Below are positions 58,384 to 64,000 of a DNA stretch of 64,000 nucleotides, piece after piece. Within the stretch, counting starts at the first letter, position 1, and each line of letters opens with the position of its first letter. The notes beneath the pieces are model-generated. The model saw nothing but the letters and a program-made list of their open reading frames with translations. It made no database searches and was not told where the DNA came from. The stretch is from Corynebacterium choanae (GTDB lineage: Bacteria > Actinomycetota > Actinomycetes > Mycobacteriales > Mycobacteriaceae), in NCBI RefSeq assembly GCF_003813965.1, contig NZ_CP033896.1, forward strand, positions 372,001-436,000. Reading direction: 5' to 3'. Position numbers and translations under genes: made by a program.

Positions 58384-59859
58384 ATGGATCTGTCAGATAT
58401 TCCTGATCCGAATCTTTCCAATGATTGGGAAAAGGAAGCTGCAGTTCAGCATGAGCTTGGGGTGGAAGCGGAAGCTGTGCTGCGCCTTGGGTTGATGCTG
58501 ATGGGGGCGGGTACTGCTGGCTATCGGGTGATTCGCGGTATGAAACGGGCTGCCCGGGCGCTGGGGTTTAACGCACTGGATGCCATTGTGGGGGTGAACT
58601 CGATTACGTGCACCTTCAAAGAGGGAGAGCGTTTCCGCACCATGGTGGCGGTGCAGCAGAAACCGGGTATTCATGCGTCTCGTATTGAAGCTTTGGAAGA
58701 CCTCACCCATCATCTGCATCATCGGATCACGGTCGATGATCTCAACGAGGCGCTCGATTTTATTGAAGAACACATCAATCAGCGTTTTCATCCAGCGGCG
58801 CTGGTGGCGGCGGCCGGGGTTGCTTGTGCCGCATTCGCGGTGCTTAACCATTATGCGTGGGCGGAAATACCAATTGTTGGGGTTGCTGCCGCACTAGGCC
58901 AATGGGTGCGGATGGTGTTGACAAACAAGAACTTTAACCAGTTGGGGACGGTCGCGGTGGCCGGTGCTGTTGCTGCGCTCGGGTATTTCGCGGTGACTGT
59001 CGGCTTGGATGCGCTTGGTGTGCTGGTGACTGATAGTCGAAATTTTGCCGCCGGCTATGTTGCTGCAGCCTTATTCCTTATCCCAGGATTTCCGCTGTTT
59101 TCCTCGCTGTTGGATTTGTCCCGTTTTGATATTACGGCCGGTGTGGCGCGGATGACCTATGCGTTGAGTGTGATTGTGACTGCAACGATTTCGGTGGGCA
59201 TGGTCAGTGCTGTGACGGGGTTGAATCCGCTGCCGACGGTGGCTGCCGAGCCGCCTCCGTATTGGCCGTTGATTGCCGCGATTGCGAGTTTCCTTGGGGT
59301 GGCCGGATTTTCGATGCTGTTCCAATCTTCGCGGCGAATGGTGGTTACCGCCGCTGCGGTTGGTACGGTCGGTAATCTTCTCCGGTTGGCGATGATCAGC
59401 CATGGTATTCAACACCAGTATGCGGCGTTTGTGGCCGGTTGCGTGATCGGGTTGGTGGCGGCTGTGTTTGCCAACACTATGCGGATTCCCCGGATCACCG
59501 TGACTGTGCCGGCGGCAGTGATCATGATCCCTGGTGTAGCGATGTATAAGTCGATGTATTTTTTGAATTCGTATGATTTGGATCAGGCGATTTCGAATGC
59601 GGCTGATGCGGCGTTGGTGGTGTTGTTTATTACTGCCGGATTGGCGACCGCCCGGATGATGACTGATCGAAATTGGACGTTTGGCCGGTTGATTGATTTT
59701 GATAAGCCGCTGCGACCCGAAGATGATCTTCCCGCGCATGAGCGTCACCCGCGTGGCACGGCTGGGCAGCGAACCTTGTTGGGGGAAGTAACGTTTCGCA
59801 TGTTGGGGAGTTCTGCGCAGCATCTGCCGTTACATCGGAGCAAGGATTCAACGCAGTAG
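58384..59859 (+). CDS. thrE: Threonine/serine exporter (ThrE family)
   Basis: 491 aa. The N-terminal DUF1212 half (about 20-270: 'LRLGLMLMGAGTAGYRVIRGMKRAARALGF', 'GVNSITCTFKEGERFRTMVAV') and the C-terminal DUF3815 half ('VTVPAAVIMIPGVAMYKSMYFLN') together make ten predicted membrane helices, as in ThrE of C. glutamicum, which exports threonine and serine. ATG 58384 has no strong ribosome site; GGGGAAAAG lies about ten bases before it. It converges with mutY with a 47-base gap. Confidence 0.92.
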   Translation: MDLSDIPDPNLSNDWEKEAAVQHELGVEAEAVLRLGLMLMGAGTAGYRVIRGMKRAARALGFNALDAIVGVNSITCTFKEGERFRTMVAVQQKPGIHASRIEALEDLTHHLHHRITVDDLNEALDFIEEHINQRFHPAALVAAAGVACAAFAVLNHYAWAEIPIVGVAAALGQWVRMVLTNKNFNQLGTVAVAGAVAALGYFAVTVGLDALGVLVTDSRNFAAGYVAAALFLIPGFPLFSSLLDLSRFDITAGVARMTYALSVIVTATISVGMVSAVTGLNPLPTVAAEPPPYWPLIAAIASFLGVAGFSMLFQSSRRMVVTAAAVGTVGNLLRLAMISHGIQHQYAAFVAGCVIGLVAAVFANTMRIPRITVTVPAAVIMIPGVAMYKSMYFLNSYDLDQAISNAADAALVVLFITAGLATARMMTDRNWTFGRLIDFDKPLRPEDDLPAHERHPRGTAGQRTLLGEVTFRMLGSSAQHLPLHRSKDSTQ

Positions 59860-59906
59860 GTTTTCCGTCACTGTTTGCGTGCTCGTTTTCCCTTAAGGAG
59901 GGTGCG

Positions 59907-60833
59907 CTATGCCGGTAGGTGGAGGTTTTCTTTGTCGTCGAGGGCGGCTAGCCCATCTTCTACTAGGGAGATCACACAGCTGTGCAGCTGGGCGGGTTGC
60001 GCCCACAGTGTATCGATGGTGGCCGGGGAAAGACCGTGCGGATGATGTTCCCGCAGAGCAGCCATGATGATTCCGCGCACATAGCGGTCGGTGCCGAAAA
60101 ATGATGGTTGGCGTCGTTTTTTGGCTGCTGCTTCGCTGGCCTGGTCGAGTTGGGGTTTGCCGTTGGCTACCCATTGGCATGTTTGGGCTAGGGGACAGCT
60201 GTCGCAGTGTGGTTGTCGGGCGGTACAGATGAGTGCCCCGATCTCCATGAGGGCACCACAGACTTCGTGGCCGCGGGAAGGATATGCGTCGACGAGCTGT
60301 TGGGCGTCGCTAAGGTCGCGCCGTTTCGGATTGCCGGCTGCGGCAACACCGAATATTGCGCGAGCGATGACGCGTCGCACATTGGTGTCGACTACTGGAA
60401 CTGCCTGCTGGTAGGCGAAGGCACACACAGCACGGGCAGTGTAGTCGCCAATTCCTGGCAGGGTGAGCAGTGTTTCTACGTCGGCGGGGACGGTGTCGTC
60501 ATACTTGTTGGCGAGCACTGTTGCACACTCTTTGAGCCGTAAAGCCCGTCGCGGATAGCCGAGCCGTCCCCACAGCGAAAGCACTTCAGGGGTTGCGGCG
60601 GCGGCCAGATGATGTGGTTTCGGCCAGCGTCGCATCCATTCCTGCCAGAGTGGTTCAACTCGGGCGACTTGTGTTTGTTGGCTCATCACTTCACTGACCA
60701 GCACACCCCATGCGGTTACCCCGGGTTGGCGCCACAGGAGTGGACGTTGATGCTTGGCAAACCAGGCAACTGCTTGGCGTGCCACAGTGTGGTGCAGCTG
60801 ATCCGGGTTGGTCGGATGCTCCTGGGTGACCAT
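59907..60833 (-). CDS. mutY: A/G-specific adenine glycosylase, short form
   Basis: 308 aa DNA repair enzyme that removes adenine opposite 8-oxoguanine. The catalytic region is 'VSEVMSQQTQVARVEPLWQEWMRRWP' (Glu near residue 50), the HhH motif 'LLTLPGIGDYTARAVCAFAY' precedes the catalytic Asp in 'VVDTNVRRV', and the iron-sulfur cluster has Cys spacing C-x6-C-x2-C-x5-C in 'CTARQPHCDSCPLAQTC'. The C-terminal NUDIX-like domain that reads 8-oxoG in E. coli MutY is missing; only a short winged-helix-like end remains. ATG 60833 is preferred over the longer frame. Confidence 0.93.
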   Translation of the reverse strand: MVTQEHPTNPDQLHHTVARQAVAWFAKHQRPLLWRQPGVTAWGVLVSEVMSQQTQVARVEPLWQEWMRRWPKPHHLAAAATPEVLSLWGRLGYPRRALRLKECATVLANKYDDTVPADVETLLTLPGIGDYTARAVCAFAYQQAVPVVDTNVRRVIARAIFGVAAAGNPKRRDLSDAQQLVDAYPSRGHEVCGALMEIGALICTARQPHCDSCPLAQTCQWVANGKPQLDQASEAAAKKRRQPSFFGTDRYVRGIIMAALREHHPHGLSPATIDTLWAQPAQLHSCVISLVEDGLAALDDKENLHLPA

Positions 60834-61157
60834 GGATGCTCCTGGTGTGGGTTGGTGGCTTGGTGATGATTTGGTGCCATGGGGGCGGCTTGCACCAAAC
60901 GGGTGGTTGTTTTGCAAACAATCCCCGGCAAGTGCACCCGCTGGTGGCGCCGTTCGACGATAATAGCAATCAGGTTCGTCACCTGTTTTCTTGCTGCTTT
61001 TTCAAGTATCAAGGCAGTGGAACTCTTCGATGTGGAATTGTGGTGTGACCCGGGCTGGTATCTCCCGATCGCCGACTGTTCCCCCCCAATAGGTATTGTG
61101 TGCTTCGGCCACAGGATCGCCGCGTAACGCAAGCAAAGAAACGAGCATAGAGCTATC
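60834..61157. other. Spacer between mutY and carbonic anhydrase
   Basis: About 320 bases between divergent genes; must hold both promoters, not resolved. No gene is seen. Confidence 0.4.
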
Positions 61158-61787
61158 ATGACCACTCCTTCGATGCCCACCCCTGCCCAAGCGTGGGAAG
61201 CCTTACAAGAAGGCAATCGTCGTTTTATGAACTTCCAGGTGGAGCGCCCCAATCAGGATAGGAAACGTCGCCTGGAGCTGCGCAATGGACAAAACCCGAT
61301 AGCGGCGGTGTTGGCGTGTTCGGATTCCCGTGCCCCGGTGGAGATGATTTTCGATCAGGGGTTGGGCGATATTTTTGTTATTCGCACCGCCGGAGAGATT
61401 ATTGATTTGGCAGTGTTGGGCAGTTTGGAATATGCGGTCGAAGGCCTGCAGGTGCCGCTGGTGGTGGTGATGGGGCACGAGTCTTGTGGCGCGGTGAAAG
61501 CCACCATGGACGCCATTGATGGTTACGGGATTCCGAACGGTTTCCAGCGGGTGCTCATTGAGAAGGTGTCCCCGTCGATCATGGAGGCACGGGCGGCCGG
61601 TCGGGAGTCGACCCGCCAATATGAAGAGCAGCATGTGGCAGAAACTGTGGATCAGATTTTGTCCCGTTCCCCCGAGATTAAAGCCCGGGTGACTAATGGG
61701 ATGGTGGGCCTGGTGGGTGTTCGCTACCGGTTGAGTGACGGGTTGGCGGAACCGATCGTAGAGATCGGTACCGGCGAGCACGACTAA
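61158..61787 (+). CDS. Beta-carbonic anhydrase
   Basis: 209 aa zinc enzyme interconverting CO2 and bicarbonate. Zinc and catalytic residues: Cys54-Ser-Asp56-Ser-Arg58 in 'LACSDSRAPVE', His107 and Cys110 in 'VMGHESCGAVK'; the 'IRTAGEIIDLAVLGSLEYAV' stretch is typical. No signal peptide, so cytosolic. It lies divergent from mutY, as in other corynebacteria. ATG 61158 fits the family start. Confidence 0.95.
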   Translation: MTTPSMPTPAQAWEALQEGNRRFMNFQVERPNQDRKRRLELRNGQNPIAAVLACSDSRAPVEMIFDQGLGDIFVIRTAGEIIDLAVLGSLEYAVEGLQVPLVVVMGHESCGAVKATMDAIDGYGIPNGFQRVLIEKVSPSIMEARAAGRESTRQYEEQHVAETVDQILSRSPEIKARVTNGMVGLVGVRYRLSDGLAEPIVEIGTGEHD

Positions 61788-62361
61788 ATTCGGGGGTTGC
61801 TGGTTTTTCCTTTACCTCAAAAAAGTCCACGTTCCGGGAAGAGCAAGCTGTTTTCGCAGGCAGCCGCCGAATCCACCGGGGTGGTCTGTTGTTGCGGCCG
61901 GTTGCAACAATTTGGCATGGTGACCAGGCGCGGCAGTGGTTCGCCCCAGTGCGTGTCCGGGTGTGTCTTTGTCACAGGAGCGCTGCTGGGGTCGGCGCAC
62001 CGGGGCTCATGGTGTAGTCAGTTGCGTATGGCAGGCGGCAGTGTTGCATGGCTTAGTGCAGACAGGTGTGTTTTGCCGCATTGCTGTTGCGCGTTTCTCT
62101 ATTCGAGCAGGAATACCGCAGCCGCAATCATCGACCATGCCCCGGGGCGGGAAACCATGGTGTGTAAGGATGATTGCTGCTACCTGGCATCGATGCTGGA
62201 TGCGCTGTGTATATTGTGGTGTTTTGTCGGCGGTGTGGGCCGTAAGGCTGTGGGGCGTGCTCTTTAGGCCATGGTGAAACCGGAGCACTGGTGCGAGTAC
62301 AAGTTGCAGGAACCAGACGAACCGTCTTTGAGTGATGATGCGTTTGTTGAGGGATGGCCGG
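61788..62361. other. Spacer after carbonic anhydrase
   Basis: About 570 bases between converging transcription units. A T-rich stretch (GGTTTTTCCTTT) follows the carbonic anhydrase stop but no stem precedes it. No gene or clear signal was found. Confidence 0.4.
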
Positions 62362-63180
62362 TTAGAGGCCAACTGCCGGGTTGAGATTAAAGGTCAACGC
62401 GTCGGAGTGGTTGTCGCCGATCAGCGCGTGCAGATAGTAGCCGCCGGCAGGTGCTTCCGGCCGCACCGAGCAGGCGCCGGGGGCTGATTCGGTGCGTGAC
62501 CACACTGCCTCATAGGAGACATCTTTCCCCGCTGTGAAGGTTCGTTCCCCTTCGCCTTCGCTGGAATTGCAATCCACATCCGACCAGACGCGCCGGTTGG
62601 TTGCTAGATCATAGACTTCAAAGCGGAGTAGTTCTTCATCCAGATTAATGGTGCAGTCAGCGGTGGTGGGGTTGCTGATGGTCATATAAAACTTGGGTGC
62701 CTCCCCAGGGTTGTATGACGCCTTGTCGGAGGTTGCCGTGATCACCAGGTCGGCAAGCGTGCAGGTGTCTTTCTGCGGGAGAATGCTGGTGACTGTGGTG
62801 GTGGGGCTGGCAAGCGCGGTTTCGGAGTGTTCACCGGCAGTATCGGTGGTTTCCGCCGCTTTTTTATCATGCGCAGCACTGCTGGTGGTTGTGGTCGTGG
62901 CTGTCGCTGTGGTGGTTGCGGTGGTGGTTTCTGTGGCGGTGTCTTGTTCACTGCCGCCGGCGATCGCCGCAATAATCCACCACAGGATACCGACGAGCAG
63001 CAGTGCGATGACGCCGACAAAGATGCGTCGCCGAATATAGATCTCTTTCGGCAGTGGAAGCTGCTCGTGGGGATCTTTCGATGAATCCTGCTGACGGCCA
63101 GGCTGTGGCCTGGTTGGGGGCGTGGTTCCCCGCGGGGTGCGGGAATATGACGGCCCTTGGCTTCCTCGACGCGACTCCAT
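62362..63180 (-). CDS. Membrane-anchored secreted protein of unknown function
   Basis: 272 aa. A polar 50-residue cytosolic part is followed by one membrane helix ('IFVGVIALLLVGILWWIIAAIAGG', about 53-76), a Thr/Ala-rich spacer and an extracellular beta domain (about 140-272: 'LVITATSDKASYNPGEAPKFYMTISNPTTADCTINLDEELLRFEVYD') with three or four cysteines (CTLADL, DCTINL, DVDCNS, ACSVRP) likely to form disulfides. The fold looks immunoglobulin-like; no family name is certain. An equivalent gene sits beside radA in other corynebacteria. ATG 63180 lies eight bases after a TAAAGT box with no ribosome site, so a leaderless mRNA is likely. Confidence 0.85.
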   Translation of the reverse strand: MESRRGSQGPSYSRTPRGTTPPTRPQPGRQQDSSKDPHEQLPLPKEIYIRRRIFVGVIALLLVGILWWIIAAIAGGSEQDTATETTTATTTATATTTTTSSAAHDKKAAETTDTAGEHSETALASPTTTVTSILPQKDTCTLADLVITATSDKASYNPGEAPKFYMTISNPTTADCTINLDEELLRFEVYDLATNRRVWSDVDCNSSEGEGERTFTAGKDVSYEAVWSRTESAPGACSVRPEAPAGGYYLHALIGDNHSDALTFNLNPAVGL

Positions 63181-63258
63181 GCCAAGTTACTTTAGGCGTT
63201 TTTCTTCGGCCACCGGTGGTACCGCGTCGAAGGCGGCGTGTTTTTCTGCCGGTGGACG

Positions 63259-64000
63259 CTATGATCCCCCAAGGAGTTGGCTGATTGCTGCCGTGATGGT
63301 GTCAGCGATGATAACCCGGTCAATGTGGCTGGCTGCCTGCCGCGAGTCGCTGGTGTTCGGGATAACAGCTGTCCGATAGCCGAGCCGTTGTGCTTCCTTG
63401 ATGCGGCGAATCATATCCGGTACTGGCCGGATCTCCCCGGCGAGTCCGATTTCGCCGAAGGCAACGAGCCGTTGCGGGAGTGCAGTGTTTTTCGCCGCCG
63501 AAGCGATAGCCAGCGCAATAGCTAAGTCGCAGGCAGGTTCGGTGACTTTCATTCCGCCGACAGTGGCAACATACACATCGGCAAAGCCGACCGATTTTAG
63601 TCCGGCACGAGCCTGGAGGACGGCGAGAATCATCGGCACCCGGGTGTTGTCGAGACCGGTGACTGCCCGTCGCGGGTTTGCTGCTTTACTGTCGCCAACC
63701 ACTAGGGCTTGCACTTCGGCAAGCAGGGGACGGTTGCCGTCCACACACACAGTGATGCAGGAGCCGTCAGGGGTGTGTTCTTTGCTGGAGAGAAACAGCC
63801 CACTCGGGTCGGGGACTTCCACGATCCCGGTGTCGGTTTGGGTGAAACAGCCAACCTCATCGGTGGCACCGTAGCGGTTTTTCATGCTGCGCAGGAGTCG
63901 CAGTGGGGAATGTTTATCACCTTCAAAGTTAAACACGGCGTCGACGAGATGCTCGAGGACGCGCGGACCGGCAACATTGCCTTCTTTGGTGACATGGCCA
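63259..64000 (-). CDS. radA: DNA repair protein RadA, C-terminal part (gene continues beyond the window)
   Basis: About 246 residues are visible and the start lies outside. The frame reads 'GHVTKEGNVAGPRVLEHLVDAVFNFEGD' at the window edge, then 'SMKNRYGATDEVGCF' with the RadA-specific KNRxG motif, and ends with the Lon-like domain ('VAFGEIGLAGEIRPVPDMIRRIKEAQRLGY'). RadA is a RecA-like helicase that helps process recombination intermediates. The N-terminal zinc finger and Walker A cannot be checked here. Confidence 0.95.
   Translation of the reverse strand, partial: GHVTKEGNVAGPRVLEHLVDAVFNFEGDKHSPLRLLRSMKNRYGATDEVGCFTQTDTGIVEVPDPSGLFLSSKEHTPDGSCITVCVDGNRPLLAEVQALVVGDSKAANPRRAVTGLDNTRVPMILAVLQARAGLKSVGFADVYVATVGGMKVTEPACDLAIALAIASAAKNTALPQRLVAFGEIGLAGEIRPVPDMIRRIKEAQRLGYRTAVIPNTSDSRQAASHIDRVIIADTITAAISQLLGGS

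Overview
The window is about 64 kb of chromosome from a high-GC actinobacterium, most probably a Corynebacterium or a close mycolate-containing relative. The evidence is the adjacent pair of tiny mycomembrane porin genes (porH-porA) followed by a polyphosphate kinase 2 gene; a stand-alone groEL with a Gly/Met tail near that locus; an Mrp antiporter operon with MrpA and MrpB fused; and the order dacB-tilS-hpt-ftsH-folE-folP-folB-folK-DUF3180-DUF6779-DUF2520-lysS-clpC-mutY-carbonic anhydrase-radA, all familiar from corynebacteria. No rRNA, tRNA, CRISPR array, IS element or phage gene was recognised.

Layout. 1-5204 (+): an oligopeptide/dipeptide ABC importer (binding protein cut by the window edge, two permeases, one double-ATPase protein). 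6014-13273 (-): Mrp Na+/H+ antiporter operon mrpA(B)-C-D-E-F-G with a glutaredoxin-like gene downstream. 13770-17659: M20 peptidase (-) divergent from groEL (+), with a CIRCE operator between them. 18758-24720: a secreted/anchored surface protein with calcium-binding-type and Gly/Asn/Ser repeats, a lipoprotein, a pyroglutamyl peptidase and a divergent PanC homologue. 25371-26997: porH, porA, ppk2. 27271-31061: DUF1707 protein, MarR regulator, rhodanese, potassium channel. 31569-37856: inorganic pyrophosphatase, CPBP membrane protease, GH13 branching-enzyme-like protein, MFS transporter. 38136-54644: PBP4-type carboxypeptidase, tRNA(Ile)-lysidine synthetase, Hpt, FtsH, four folate genes, two membrane proteins, a DUF2520 Rossmann protein, a Pr6Pr membrane protein and LysS. 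55327-64000: ClpC, threonine/serine exporter, MutY, beta-carbonic anhydrase, an anchored secreted protein and RadA (cut by the window edge).

How the parts work together. The Mrp genes overlap by 1-4 bases and would build one membrane complex. folE, folP, folB and folK supply steps of one tetrahydrofolate pathway. GroEL, FtsH and ClpC form a protein quality-control set. The region from groEL to ppk2 is devoted to the cell envelope: a surface protein and a lipoprotein sit between groEL and the porins, genes I believe lie close together in C. glutamicum. Spacers are often long (300-1100 bases) and hold strong inverted repeats.

Most unusual signals: a row of six TCACA motifs spaced 9-11 bases apart upstream of porH; a TTGACG-N17-TAAGTT promoter whose transcript would start almost exactly at a perfect 11-bp hairpin followed by a second 8-bp hairpin before porH; a PanC homologue that has lost much of its active site; a 660-residue surface protein of unknown function; and an exact-length 198-bp tandem duplication in an alanine-rich coiled-coil membrane protein.
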